Assembly (NCBI GenBank): GCA_947628515.1 | Contig: CANRAG010000005.1 | Span: 1-46,724, forward strand | Reading direction: 5' to 3' | Length of the DNA: 46,724 nucleotides | Source: an uncultured Clostridia bacterium | GTDB taxonomy: Bacteria; Bacillota; Clostridia; UBA1381 | Made by a program: the position numbers and the translations under genes | The notes under the pieces: generated by a model | What the model was told of the DNA's origin: nothing | Databases searched by the model: none | Seen by the model: the letters and a program-made list of their open reading frames with translations, nothing else | Shown here: positions 1 through 11,324 of the stretch, one piece after another | How the letters are laid out: each line of letters starts with the position of its first letter | Position numbering within the stretch: position 1 is the first letter of the stretch

Positions 1-49
1 GTTACGTGAAGCCGTTTTTCGGGTGGTGTGAGAAAAAGAATTACGAGTT

Positions 50-499
50 TCATCTTTTTTTATTCGACTTATGCGCGCCTTTAGTCTTTTCGAACTCTTT
101 TACACGCTTCGAAAGATCTGCAAGCTCCTCTTGCGAAAGCTCCGGAAGCCGTTCCAGCTTTTCAAGGAACTGCGATATGGTCTCATTTCCCTTTGTTTTC
201 ATAAACTCCATATAGTAGCTTACTACAACGCCGGGTATCATGGCTGTGACGACTATCGCATAAATCGCCGTAAGAACCGTGATAACGCGCCCGATATGAC
301 TTACGGCGACAATATCGCCGAAGCCTATCGTGGTACACGATACGAAGCAGTACCAAAAACCGTCACCCATAGTTTTTATCGACGGCTCAATCACCCACAG
401 GACGACGGAAGCCGCGCAGTAAAATATAATGAAGCTCGTAAGCATTTTAAGCGTGCCGGTATATTTTAAAACCCTTATTATTCTTCTGAACCTTTTCAT
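50..499 (-). CDS. Two-helix potassium channel protein
   Basis: Small membrane ion channel of the KcsA-like two-helix type. The 149-residue protein has a basic N terminus, a first membrane helix at about residues 19-37, a pore loop with the selectivity filter TTIGFGD at 56-62 (a variant of the usual TVGYGD), and a second helix at about 69-97. The last 50 residues are a charged Glu/Lys-rich helix, probably a cytoplasmic coiled coil rather than an RCK domain. Four copies would be needed to form a pore. It lies 32 bp downstream of the DUF308 gene on the same strand and probably shares its transcript. The ribosome binding site is weak. The channel assignment is firm; K+ selectivity is inferred from the filter, and the physiological role is unknown. 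Confidence 0.85.
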   Translation of the reverse strand: MKRFRRIIRVLKYTGTLKMLTSFIIFYCAASVVLWVIEPSIKTMGDGFWYCFVSCTTIGFGDIVAVSHIGRVITVLTAIYAIVVTAMIPGVVVSYYMEFMKTKGNETISQFLEKLERLPELSQEELADLSKRVKEFEKTKGAHKSNKKR

Positions 500-531
500 A
501 ATTTCATCTACCGCAGCCGTAATCGTAAAGT

Positions 532-1047
532 CTATTGGTTATTCGCGTTTTGCGACGACAGAAAAATCATATTTATTCCGCTTACGATGAAATACGTGCC
601 GATAAGTATTCCCGTTGTTAACGCGAGAAGTAACGGGTGGAACATTGAGTAAAGACCGAGTATTATTCCGAGTATTCCCAGAACAAGTCCCCAGATCCAT
701 TTCTTTCCGCCGTTCGCGCCCTTGAGCTTCATCGAAAGCACAATGGACACGATACCCTGAATAATAAACCAACCTGCCATCATATAGATGAACATGCCGT
801 CCGCCATGAGCGTGAGTCCCGGCATAAATACCATAGCCAATCCCGCGATAACGCTGATTATGCTGAACGCGAAATTGACTCCGTATTCCTTCGCCGCGAT
901 CGACTTTACTATGCCCGCGGCTCCGTAAACGAGAAGAAGCACCATAAGCGCATATCCCGACGCTAAAAACGTACGCAGCGGCGTAAACATGCACGAGCCT
1001 CCGCAAAGTACCATAATTATCCCCAAGATTATAATTAATACATTCAT
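532..1047 (-). CDS. DUF308/HdeD-like integral membrane protein
   Basis: A 171-residue, almost entirely hydrophobic protein with about six membrane helices separated by short Gly- and Lys-containing loops, for example around residues 107-116 (KLKGANGGKK). The paired-helix pattern, length and Gly-rich helices fit the DUF308 (HdeD-like) family. In E. coli HdeD is linked to acid resistance, but most members have no known role, so no function is assigned. The ATG follows a GGAAAGG ribosome binding site. It is the first gene of a likely two-gene unit with the potassium channel downstream. A promoter lies about 170 bp upstream, giving an unusually long leader with a small hairpin next to the ribosome binding site (1063-1086). 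Confidence 0.75.
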   Translation of the reverse strand: MNVLIIILGIIMVLCGGSCMFTPLRTFLASGYALMVLLLVYGAAGIVKSIAAKEYGVNFAFSIISVIAGLAMVFMPGLTLMADGMFIYMMAGWFIIQGIVSIVLSMKLKGANGGKKWIWGLVLGILGIILGLYSMFHPLLLALTTGILIGTYFIVSGINMIFLSSQNANNQ

Positions 1048-1062
1048 TTTTTATTCCTTTCC

Positions 1063-1086
1063 GCTGCCCACATTCCGTACGGCAGC
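1063..1086 (-). other. Leader hairpin before the DUF308 start
   Basis: A perfect 6-bp inverted repeat, GCTGCC and GGCAGC with a 12-nt loop, lies directly upstream of the GGAAAGG ribosome binding site of the DUF308 gene. It may stabilise the transcript or affect initiation; this is inferred only from position and sequence. Confidence 0.4.
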
Positions 1087-1219
1087 TGTTAAAATAATTT
1101 TAAACGGGTCCTGACGCAAATGCCCGGCACCACCTTCCCCAAACAAACTCTGTCAATCTCCGTTCGCGCGCCCGACTGCTCGAACGCAATTTATATGTAT
1201 TTTTATAACACATACCGTT

Positions 1220-1249
1220 ATTATACAAGCCCAAAACCTTGTACGTCAA
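1220..1249 (-). promoter_or_regulatory. Sigma-A type promoter for DUF308-K channel unit
   Basis: Read on the minus strand: -35 TTGACG at 1249-1244, an 18-bp spacer, and -10 TATAAT at 1225-1220. Transcription would start near 1212, leaving a leader of about 165 nt before the DUF308 ATG at 1047. Confidence 0.65.
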
Positions 1250-1436
1250 TAGAAAAAACAATTTTTTACAATTATCTTAATCCTCATTATTATATCATGT
1301 TCACCTATGGACAAGTCAATAGATTAGAGATAATTTTTGAAAAATTTTTGTTAAGGGATATACTGATAGAAATTTCGAGTTCCATGTCGAATAAAAATGT
1401 ATGCGTATTATGAATAACACGCGGGAACGGTTAGAG

Positions 1437-1587
1437 ATTACTTAAAAAGTCGATAAATCCCGGAAAATATTCAAAAAACATGGTAACGCGGCTCGAAATA
1501 GGGTATAATATACCCAAATTTCATATCGCCGCTTCCGTGTATAATCCCATGTTTTTCCACCTGATTTATCAATTTTACACTCGTAAT
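1437..1587. repeat. Nested imperfect palindrome, possibly a structured RNA or decayed MITE
   Basis: Matching arm segments appear in the same order on both sides of one centre: ATTAC (1437-1441) with GTAAT (1583-1587); TAAAA (1443-1447) with TTTTA (1573-1577); GATAAATC (1452-1459) with GATTTATC (1563-1570); AAAAACATGG (1474-1483) with CCATGTTTTT (1547-1556); GCGGC (1488-1492) with GCCGC (1528-1532); and a perfect GGGTATA-A-TATACCC core (1501-1515). Unpaired stretches separate the segments. The right end abuts the stop codon of the stalk-domain gene. It could fold as a long 3' hairpin of that mRNA, or be a degenerate miniature inverted-repeat element. I saw no clear target-site duplication and no second copy in the window. 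Confidence 0.6.
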
Positions 1588-2667
1588 TCAGGAGAATTGC
1601 GTTGTCCCATCTTGTACCACAATTATACTTACCATAAAATAATCCGGCAGATGTTGAAGCATAACGAGCGAGCCGGAGGCTTCGTGAGCATATACTATTA
1701 TTTCCATATCTTCGTAAATAGACTTAAAGTCATTTGCGTTAAGCGCTTGCATATAGTTTAAGACCTGCTCTATGCGTTCGGAGTTCGTCTTGGCGTAAGG
1801 ATAATAGTATGTTACCGAACCGCTTTCCTCATCCGTTTTTAGCTTGGCATGTTTTATTCCGTTAAGCTCGCCGTAGTCGGGAACAGCCGGAAATTTATCG
1901 TAGTATTTCAGATTTTCCGTGTCAATATCCTTGAGGTGCATCACGGTTACTGTGATTAGGTTTTCAAACATCGCTATGACTACCGACTCATCCTTGTATT
2001 CATACGCAACGCTTTCTATCCCTTGGTCGTTCAGTTCGTCAGCCTTTTTGAAACCGAGCAGAGAAAGGTAATAAATATATTTCTCCCTGTCCTTATCCGA
2101 AACATTGTTGTAGAAATAGACATTGTCATCATTCAAATCCGCGGTTATCCCGTTAACCTCACCGAAATCAATGATATAACGGAAACCGTCATATGTGGAT
2201 ATGCCGATACTTTCCGGACTCATGCCCGGCTGTTCGCCCACCGCCGATTTAATAAGCACACTCTGCGTGTTATCGTCCCAGTCAACCCAATTACCAAAGG
2301 TTTCGGAGATAAACCGAACAGGAACCATCGTGCGCTCGTCTTTTATATACGGGGCAGCGTCAAGGCTTTTTTGCGTCATTGTGCCAAAGGAAAATGTTTT
2401 TGTAAAAATTGAGCCTATAACAAGCGTTGTCCGAGTGTCATCTTTTGAAAGTGTTACTGTTTCCGTAGCGTCGTCCCATTCAACCTCCGCGCCCAAAGCT
2501 TCGGCAATAGCCCTTAGCGGCACGAACACACGGTCGTTGATATTTTCGGGCATGGTATCAAATTCTATTTTTAAATCGTCAAGATACACGCTTATGTCCT
2601 GAGCGGACACAGACAAGGAGCTAAAGAGCAGCGCTGAAGATAATATACCCGCTAAAAGTTTTTTCAT
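1588..2667 (-). CDS. Exported copper-amine-oxidase-like stalk-domain protein
   Basis: Secreted protein of 359 residues. A signal peptide covers about residues 1-22 (basic MKK start, hydrophobic core, cleavage after SVSA). It is followed by a stalk domain at about 25-145 of the type found at the N terminus of copper amine oxidases and very common in Clostridia; the repeated segments RVFVPLRAIAEALGA and TMVPVRFISETFG are diagnostic. The remaining 210 residues are unrecognised, with no copper-oxidase catalytic domain. The ATG at 2667 is preferred over an ATG 66 bp upstream because it follows GGGGGGAG at good spacing and begins the signal peptide. Stalk domains are usually cell-surface modules; the role here is unknown. 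Confidence 0.8.
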   Translation of the reverse strand: MKKLLAGILSSALLFSSLSVSAQDISVYLDDLKIEFDTMPENINDRVFVPLRAIAEALGAEVEWDDATETVTLSKDDTRTTLVIGSIFTKTFSFGTMTQKSLDAAPYIKDERTMVPVRFISETFGNWVDWDDNTQSVLIKSAVGEQPGMSPESIGISTYDGFRYIIDFGEVNGITADLNDDNVYFYNNVSDKDREKYIYYLSLLGFKKADELNDQGIESVAYEYKDESVVIAMFENLITVTVMHLKDIDTENLKYYDKFPAVPDYGELNGIKHAKLKTDEESGSVTYYYPYAKTNSERIEQVLNYMQALNANDFKSIYEDMEIIVYAHEASGSLVMLQHLPDYFMVSIIVVQDGTTQFS

Positions 2668-2756
2668 AAAAATTCTCCCCCCATAAAAGGTATTTTCATA
2701 TATAATACTTTTCAAACAGCCTAAAGGTTGCAATTTTTTATAAATTTTAGGAAAAT

Positions 2757-2788
2757 AAATATGTAACCGCCGATTAAACGGCGGTTAC
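2757..2788 (-). terminator. thiC terminator
   Basis: GTAACCGCCG (2763-2772) and CGGCGGTTAC (2779-2788) form a perfect 10-bp stem with a 6-nt loop. It begins 13 bp after the thiC stop, and on the minus strand is followed by a T-rich run (ATATTTATTTT). Confidence 0.8.
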
Positions 2789-2801
2789 AATATGGGTTTG
2801 C

Positions 2802-4103
2802 TTATTTAACGTCAACCTTTTCTCCGGCGAGTATTTTGTTCATCGTTCTTGCCGCGCACATCTTACCGCACATGGAGCAGGTGTGCTTTTCCTCCGGCGG
2901 CAGCTCGTTGTAGTAGCGAATGGGCTTTTCAGGCTCTATGGCGTATTTGAACATTTCATCCCAGCACACGCGCCTTCGCGCGTCGCTCATCTTATCATCA
3001 ACCTCTCTTGCGCCCGGTATTCCCTTTGCAATGTCTCCGGCGTGAGCCGCGATTTTTGCCGCTACTATGCCCTCTCTCACATCATCGGCGTTGGGAAGCC
3101 GCAGGTGCTCTGCGGGCGTTACATAGCATAGAAAGTCCGCGCCGTTTGCGGCGGCGACAGCGCCGCCTATAGCGGATGTAATATGATCGTAGCCCGGAGC
3201 AATATCCGTTACGAGCGGCCCCAACACATAGAACGGGGCGTTGTGGCACAGACGTTTTTCAAGCTTCATGTTAGCCGCGATTTCGTCTATTGACATATGT
3301 CCCGGTCCTTCGACCATTACCTGAACATTGTGTTCCCATGCCCGCTTTGTGAGTATTCCAAGCTCAATAAGCTCCGTAATCTGCGAAGCGTCAGAGGCGT
3401 CGCGGGTGCAGCCCGGACGGCACGCGTCGCCGAGGCTGATAGTCACGTCATATTTTTCGAGAATGTCAAGGACCTTGTCGTAAAATTCATAGAACGGGTT
3501 TTCGTTTCCGGTCATTTCCATCCACGCGAATATGAGTGAACCGCCGCGCGATACTATGTTTGTAAGCCTTTTCGTCTCTTTAAAAATTTCCGCTGTTCTG
3601 CGGTTTATTCCGGCATGAATTGTCATGAAGTCCACGCCGTCCTTTGCGTGCGCCTCGATAACCTCCAGAAACTCGTCGGCTGTAATATCGGCAAGCTCCT
3701 TGTCAAGGTATCCGACCGCGTCATACATCGGCACCGTGCCTATCATTGCCGGGCAGGTCTCCACCACCTTACGGCGGAACTCATGCGTCTTTCCGTAGCA
3801 TGAAAGATCCATAATAGCCTCGGCTTTCATCTTTACCGCCATATTAACCTTTTCCATTTCAACGCTGTAGTCCGTGCAATCCTTTGATATGCCGAGATTT
3901 ACGTTTATTTTTGTATGTAAGCCCTCGCCAACGCCCTCCGGGCTTATTGACCTGTGAAGCTTATTGCACGGAATGGCGACCGAGCCGCGCGCAACGCGCT
4001 CACGCAGAACCTCCGCGTCAATGCCTTCCTTTTCCGCCACAATCTTCATTTCGGGCGTGATAATTCCCTTTTTTGCCGCGTCCATTTGTGTAGTATATGT
4101 CAT
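2802..4103 (-). CDS. thiC: Phosphomethylpyrimidine synthase ThiC
   Basis: Radical SAM enzyme that rearranges aminoimidazole ribotide to hydroxymethylpyrimidine phosphate, the pyrimidine half of thiamine. At 433 residues it is the short form lacking the N-terminal extension of the proteobacterial enzyme. Family segments are clear, including [34 protein letters not shown] and [10 protein letters not shown]. The C-terminal cluster cysteines are Cys409, Cys412 and Cys416, spaced C-x2-C-x3-C; E. coli ThiC has C-x2-C-x4-C. No other thiamine gene is nearby. A consensus promoter starts transcription about 22 nt before the ATG, leaving no room for a TPP riboswitch. The related benzimidazole synthases for the cobamide lower ligand are an alternative that sequence reading cannot exclude, but ThiC is much likelier. 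Confidence 0.92.
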   Translation of the reverse strand: MTYTTQMDAAKKGIITPEMKIVAEKEGIDAEVLRERVARGSVAIPCNKLHRSISPEGVGEGLHTKINVNLGISKDCTDYSVEMEKVNMAVKMKAEAIMDLSCYGKTHEFRRKVVETCPAMIGTVPMYDAVGYLDKELADITADEFLEVIEAHAKDGVDFMTIHAGINRRTAEIFKETKRLTNIVSRGGSLIFAWMEMTGNENPFYEFYDKVLDILEKYDVTISLGDACRPGCTRDASDASQITELIELGILTKRAWEHNVQVMVEGPGHMSIDEIAANMKLEKRLCHNAPFYVLGPLVTDIAPGYDHITSAIGGAVAAANGADFLCYVTPAEHLRLPNADDVREGIVAAKIAAHAGDIAKGIPGAREVDDKMSDARRRVCWDEMFKYAIEPEKPIRYYNELPPEEKHTCSMCGKMCAARTMNKILAGEKVDVK

Positions 4104-4131
4104 GGTTTTTATCCCCTTTCAGAATAATTAC

Positions 4132-4160
4132 ATTATAATATATAACTATAGAATTGTCAA
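4132..4160 (-). promoter_or_regulatory. Consensus thiC promoter
   Basis: On the minus strand TTGACA (4160-4155) and TATAAT (4137-4132) are separated by exactly 17 bp, a full match to the vegetative consensus. The predicted start near 4125 gives a leader of about 22 nt, mostly the ribosome binding site GAAAGGGG. Confidence 0.85.
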
Positions 4161-4286
4161 GAAAAAATATGCCCGCGTCACGGCGTCAACGGGACGGAAT
4201 TACCATTTAAAATACCGATATTTAAAAAATCTAAAATTTATATAAATTTTTTTTGAAAAACTATAGCATTTTTCTTTATTTTAATG

Positions 4287-4292
4287 TATAAT
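4287..4292 (+). promoter_or_regulatory. -10 element for the Lrp operon
   Basis: TATAAT preceded directly by TG lies about 105 bp before the Lrp-type start. No good -35 is found at standard spacing; a TTGAAA at 4253 is 28 bp away, too far. This is the only plausible start site for the long operon in the 295-bp divergent gap between thiC and the regulator. An activator may be required. Confidence 0.45.
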
Positions 4293-4310
4293 AAAAGGTG
4301 TGTATGCATT

Positions 4311-4369
4311 TTTGCGGGACAGCTGTGCCCGAAAATATGTCAGACTTCCGCAAATACGCTTTGCGGGAC
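4311..4369 (+). promoter_or_regulatory. Leader with mutually exclusive hairpins
   Basis: CCGCAAA (4348-4354) is complementary both to TTTGCGG at 4311-4317 and to TTTGCGG at 4360-4366; the two pairings exclude each other. The TTTGCGGGAC copies (4311-4320 and 4360-4369) are an exact 10-nt direct repeat. A further palindrome, GGG-ACAGCTGT-(G)CCC, covers 4316-4330. It could be an RNA switch or a paired binding site for the regulator encoded 30 bp downstream. Neither hairpin has a U tract, so a simple terminator is unlikely. Confidence 0.45.
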
Positions 4370-4398
4370 GGGAAATAACAATATCGGAGGGAACGGTA

Positions 4399-4877
4399 AT
4401 GGATGATCTTTTACGAATTCTGGACAAGGAACAGGGAGTAATAGATGTTGTAAAGATTTCAAGAATGCTCGGCATATCCACATATGAGGTTGAAGAAAAA
4501 ATCAGCAATCTGGAGCGTAACCATATAATTGTGGGATACAAGACCATTGTGAACTGGGATAAGACGGACAGAGAGGTTGTAACAGCGCTTATCGATCTGC
4601 GCGTGACGCCGCAGCGCGGCGAAGGCTTTGACAAGGTCGCGAAGCGTATTTATAACTATCCGCAGGTCAGCGCTCTGTACCTTATGTCGGGGGCGTACGA
4701 CCTTTCCGTTAAGATAGAGGGAAGGTCTATGCGCGAGGTGGCGCTTTTCGTCGCGCAGAAGCTTGCTCCGATGGAATCCGTTATATCGACGACCACTCAT
4801 TTTGTGCTTAAAAAGTACAAGGAGGAGGGCATTGTTTTTAAGGACGACGAAAAAGACGCGAGACAGGTGATTACCAT

Positions 4878-4881
<4 letters not shown>
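4399..4881 (+). CDS. Lrp/AsnC family transcriptional regulator
   Basis: DNA-binding protein of 160 residues. The N-terminal helix-turn-helix (about residues 1-58, with ISRMLGISTYEVEEKISNLE as the recognition region) is followed by a ligand-binding RAM domain (about 65-140, with VSALYLMSGAYDLSV), the standard Lrp/AsnC layout. The ATG at 4399 follows GGAGGG; an in-frame ATG at 4300 has no ribosome binding site and would add 33 residues not typical of the family. The stop overlaps the start of the aminotransferase gene by 4 bp, so the two are translationally coupled. This pairing suggests a regulator that senses an amino acid handled by the enzyme. Its ligand is unknown. It probably also governs the rest of the run down to 14353. 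Confidence 0.92.
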
Positions 4882-7692
<2,811 letters not shown>

Positions 7693-7712
7693 TCTCGAAA
7701 GGGTCTGGTTAA

Positions 7713-9452
7713 GTGAACAGGTATTTACAATACATAAAGCCGTATAAGCTGTACTTTATTCTCGGCCCGCTTTTGATGCTTACGGAGGTCGCGGGAGAAA
7801 TCGTCCTCCCGAAGCTTATGGCGGGCATGATAAATAACGGTATACTCGGCGGCGGGGGCACGGGTTTTATTATACGTCAGGCGTGTATAATGTTCGGATG
7901 TATAATAATTCAGGTTTCCGGCGGAATAAGCGGACACTATTTTTCGGTTAAGGCGGCTGTTAATTTCAGCGCGGACATAAGGAGAGCGGTGTTTGACAAG
8001 GTGCAGGAGTTCTCGTTTAAGAATATAGACAAATTCTCCACCGGCTCTCTTGTGACAAGGCTTACAAACGATATAACTCAGGTTATGAACATAACGCGAA
8101 TGGCACTGATTATGGCGGTGCGTTCGCCGGGTATGCTCATAGGCGGGGTGATAATGGCGTTCTCCATTGACGCGGGGCTTGCGTCAATCATGTTTATAAT
8201 GATACCGCTTCTCGGACTTGCCATTTTCCTTCTGATGAGAACGGCGCTGCCGCGGTTTGACAGTATGCAGAAAAGTCTCGATAACTTAAATTCCAAAACG
8301 CAGGAGAATATTACGAATGTGCGGGTTATAAAGTCGTTTGTGCGCGGCAGTTTTGAAACGGAACGGTTTGACGAGGCGAGCGGCGAGCTGCGCGACAGGA
8401 CGCTTAACGCTATGAAGATAGTCGTTATGACGATGCCGGTTATGACTCTGGCGATGAATATCACAACAATCGTGGTTCTGTGGCGCGGCGGAAATCTCGT
8501 TATGGGCAGGGAGCTTGAAATAGGCTCGCTGAGCGCTATTGTGCAATACACGACGCAGGTGCTTTCATCGCTGATGATGGTTTCTATGATGATAATAAAC
8601 TCATCGAGAGCGGTTGCGTCCATAAGGAGAATTTCGGAGGTGCTCGAAACCAAATCGGATCTCACCGACGAGGACGCGAAATACAAAGACAGGCTTATTA
8701 CCGAAGGCCGCGTAGAGTTCAGAAACGTATCGTTTAAGTATTACGAAAAGCGTAAAGACAAGGTGCTTGGCGATATATCGTTTACGGCGGAGCCGGGAAA
8801 GGTTTTGGGCATAGTCGGAATAACGGGTTCCGGAAAGTCCTCGCTTGTGCAGCTTATACCCCGACTGTATGACCCGACGGAGGGCGAAGTGCTTATTGAC
8901 GGTATAAACGTCAAGGACTACAGCCTGTATAATCTCCGCGAGGGCGTGGGCATGGTTTTGCAGAAGAACGTCCTTTTCTCCGGTTCAATCATGGATAATC
9001 TTCGCTGGGGCGGAGAGGACGCGCCGGAGGAGGAAATATACGCGGCGGCGCGCGCGGCGCAGGCGGACGGGTTTGTCCGCGGCTTTACCGACGGCTACGA
9101 TATGGAGCTTGGCCGCGGCGGAGTAAACGTGTCGGGCGGACAGAAGCAGAGACTCTGTATAGCAAGAGCGCTGCTCAAAAAGCCGAAAATACTCATACTT
9201 GACGACTCCACCAGCGCGGTTGACACCGCGACCGAGGCGCAGATACGCCACGCGTTTGCAACCACGCTCAAGGATACAACAAAGATAATAATCGCGCAGA
9301 GAGTCAGCTCGGTTCTCGACGCGGATAAGATTATTGTGCTAAACGACGGCAGGATAGCTGCGGAGGGCACACACGACGAGCTTATAAAGTCCAGTGAAGA
9401 ATACAGGGAAATCTATTATTCGCAGATGGACAGAGAAAGGGAGGTGTCTTAA
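7713..9452 (+). CDS. ABC exporter half-transporter, degenerate ATP site subunit
   Basis: Membrane-spanning half-transporter of 579 residues: six membrane helices (about 15-300) followed by an ATP-binding domain with Walker A GITGSGKSS, signature VSGGQKQR and Walker B LILDDSTSAVD. The catalytic glutamate after Walker B is Asp, and the switch histidine is Gln (IIAQRVSS). These changes mark the non-catalytic-site partner of heterodimeric exporters such as BmrC/BmrD or TM287/TM288. The start is GTG at 7713, 20 bp after pyrG, with GAAAGGG upstream. The downstream half-transporter carries the intact residues, so the two should work as a pair. Substrate is unknown; drugs, lipids and peptides are all possible. 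Confidence 0.92.
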   Translation: MNRYLQYIKPYKLYFILGPLLMLTEVAGEIVLPKLMAGMINNGILGGGGTGFIIRQACIMFGCIIIQVSGGISGHYFSVKAAVNFSADIRRAVFDKVQEFSFKNIDKFSTGSLVTRLTNDITQVMNITRMALIMAVRSPGMLIGGVIMAFSIDAGLASIMFIMIPLLGLAIFLLMRTALPRFDSMQKSLDNLNSKTQENITNVRVIKSFVRGSFETERFDEASGELRDRTLNAMKIVVMTMPVMTLAMNITTIVVLWRGGNLVMGRELEIGSLSAIVQYTTQVLSSLMMVSMMIINSSRAVASIRRISEVLETKSDLTDEDAKYKDRLITEGRVEFRNVSFKYYEKRKDKVLGDISFTAEPGKVLGIVGITGSGKSSLVQLIPRLYDPTEGEVLIDGINVKDYSLYNLREGVGMVLQKNVLFSGSIMDNLRWGGEDAPEEEIYAAARAAQADGFVRGFTDGYDMELGRGGVNVSGGQKQRLCIARALLKKPKILILDDSTSAVDTATEAQIRHAFATTLKDTTKIIIAQRVSSVLDADKIIVLNDGRIAAEGTHDELIKSSEEYREIYYSQMDREREVS

Positions 9453-9453
9453 T

Positions 9454-11310
9454 ATGCCTCCACAGATAACCCCTCCGGGACGGAACAGGGGCGGACCGGC
9501 GGCGCGGTTCGGAACCGAAAAGGTCAAACCGAAGGATATGAAAAAGGCAATCGGCAGGCTTTTGGGCTATATCGGAAAGGATAAGCCGAAGGTTGCGCTT
9601 GCCGTTATATGCGTGCTGATATCGACGGGAACAAATCTCGCGGGAACATATATGCAGAGGCCCATTATAAACTGTCTTGGCGGCGCAATTTCGGCCGGAG
9701 ATACCATGAGATACGTAATGCTAATGCTTTTAGCTATGGCGGGCGTGTATCTTACCGGCGTAATAGCCATGATGATACAGCAGAGGGTGATGATAAGGGT
9801 TTCGCAGAACACTTTGAAGCGTATAAGGGACGACCTGTTCGGCAAGCTTCAGGGACTTAGCGTGAGATATTACGACACGAACAGCGCCGGAGACATGATG
9901 AGCCGGTTCACAAACGACGTCGATAATATCGGGCTGATGTTTGACTCGACAATATTGCAGATATTTTCGGGAATGCTCACGCTTGTGGGAACGCTCGCGC
10001 TTATGCTCAGAACAAACCTTCCTCTTACCGTTGTGACATTGATTATAGCGCCTCTTGTCGCAAGGGTTGCCGCGGCAATCGCGAAAAATACCAGAAAGTA
10101 TTTCGGCAGGCAGCAGGCGGCGCTGGGCGCGGTAAACGGATATATAGAGGAAACCATATCGGGACAAAAGGTCGTAAAGGTATTTAACCATGAGGCGAAG
10201 GCAAAGGAGGAATTTGCAAAGCTCAACGAGGATTTGCGGGACGTGCAGGTGCGCGCGAACTTCCTCGGCGGAATTATGGGTCCGTGCATGAACGCGTTGT
10301 CACAGGCAAATTATACAATAACGGCGTTCGTGGGCGCGATGCTTACGTTCTTTACAAAGCTCGGCAAAATAGGCGCTTCGTCATTTGCCGCGCTCGACAT
10401 AGGCGGCCTGTCGGTGTTCGTAACCTATTCAAGACAGTTTTCAAGACCGATTAATGAAATATCAAATCAGATGAACGTAATCATGTCCGCGCTCGCGGGT
10501 GCGGAACGCGTGTTTGCGGTCATGGACATGGAGCCGGAGGCGGCGCATGACACAAACCTCGTAAATCCCGAAAGGATACGGGGCGACGTGGTGTTTAATA
10601 ACGTTACCTTCGGATACAATCCGGATAAGACGATACTTAAAAATATCTCCATGTACGCGCATCCGGGGCAGAAAATCGCCCTCGTCGGCTCAACCGGCGC
10701 GGGAAAAACAACGATAATAAATCTTTTAACAAGATTTTATGATATAAACAGCGGTGAAATTACAATAGACGGTGTTGATATACGCGATATTAACCGCGAA
10801 ACACTGCGCGAGAACATAGCAATGGTATTGCAGGACACACATTTATTCACCGGAACAGTTATGGAAAATATCCGTTACGGGCGGCTTGACGCAACGGACG
10901 CGGAGGTAAGGGCTGCGGCAGTAACCTCATGCGCGCATATGTTCATCAAGAATATGCCGGACGGATACGATACCGTGCTGACAGGCGACGGCTCAAACCT
11001 GTCACAGGGGCAGCGTCAGCTTTTAAATATAGCAAGAGCGGCGCTTTCAAAGGCTCCTATTCTCATTCTTGACGAGGCCACATCATCGGTTGACACGAGA
11101 ACGGAGCAGCACATTAACCGCGGCATGGACGCGCTTATGGAAAACCGAACAACATTTGTTATAGCGCACCGTCTTTCAACCATAAGGAACTCGGACGCGA
11201 TTATGGTGCTCGAACACGGCGAAATCATAGAGCGCGGCACACACGAGGAGCTGCTTGAGATGCGGGGCAGATACTATGAGCTGTACACAGGAATAAAGGA
11301 ACTTGAATAG
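9454..11310 (+). CDS. ABC exporter half-transporter, catalytic subunit
   Basis: Second half of the heterodimeric exporter, 618 residues. A Gly/Pro/Arg-rich cytoplasmic N-terminal stretch of about 40 residues precedes six membrane helices and the ATP-binding domain. Walker A is GSTGAGKTT, Walker B LILDEATSSVD keeps the catalytic Glu, and the switch His is present (VIAHRLSTI). The signature is LSQGQRQL rather than LSGGQ, as in many catalytic partners of such pairs. The ATG at 9454 is one base after the previous stop and follows GGGAGGTG; an in-frame ATG at 9394 inside the upstream gene is rejected. This spacing implies coupled translation and equal amounts of the two subunits. Confidence 0.93.
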   Translation: MPPQITPPGRNRGGPAARFGTEKVKPKDMKKAIGRLLGYIGKDKPKVALAVICVLISTGTNLAGTYMQRPIINCLGGAISAGDTMRYVMLMLLAMAGVYLTGVIAMMIQQRVMIRVSQNTLKRIRDDLFGKLQGLSVRYYDTNSAGDMMSRFTNDVDNIGLMFDSTILQIFSGMLTLVGTLALMLRTNLPLTVVTLIIAPLVARVAAAIAKNTRKYFGRQQAALGAVNGYIEETISGQKVVKVFNHEAKAKEEFAKLNEDLRDVQVRANFLGGIMGPCMNALSQANYTITAFVGAMLTFFTKLGKIGASSFAALDIGGLSVFVTYSRQFSRPINEISNQMNVIMSALAGAERVFAVMDMEPEAAHDTNLVNPERIRGDVVFNNVTFGYNPDKTILKNISMYAHPGQKIALVGSTGAGKTTIINLLTRFYDINSGEITIDGVDIRDINRETLRENIAMVLQDTHLFTGTVMENIRYGRLDATDAEVRAAAVTSCAHMFIKNMPDGYDTVLTGDGSNLSQGQRQLLNIARAALSKAPILILDEATSSVDTRTEQHINRGMDALMENRTTFVIAHRLSTIRNSDAIMVLEHGEIIERGTHEELLEMRGRYYELYTGIKELE

Positions 11311-11324
11311 TGGAAGGGGTAAAA

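Larger units (their letters stand above)
1048..1587. other. 540-bp gene-free stretch
   Basis: No convincing gene lies here: the open frames are short, AT-rich and lack ribosome binding sites or recognisable products. The left part is the leader and promoter of the DUF308 gene. The middle (about 1250-1436) is AT-rich with nothing I can name. The right part (1437-1587) is a nested imperfect palindrome, listed separately. The stalk-domain gene on the minus strand stops at 1588, so the stretch is also its 3' flank. Confidence 0.6.

Noticed and set aside
6..215. Short plus-strand open frames opposite the potassium channel
   Set aside because: No ribosome binding site, no family resemblance; they are antisense to a clear membrane protein.
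4104..4300. TPP riboswitch expected upstream of thiC
   Set aside because: A consensus promoter lies too near the start codon and no thi-box motif is visible on either strand.
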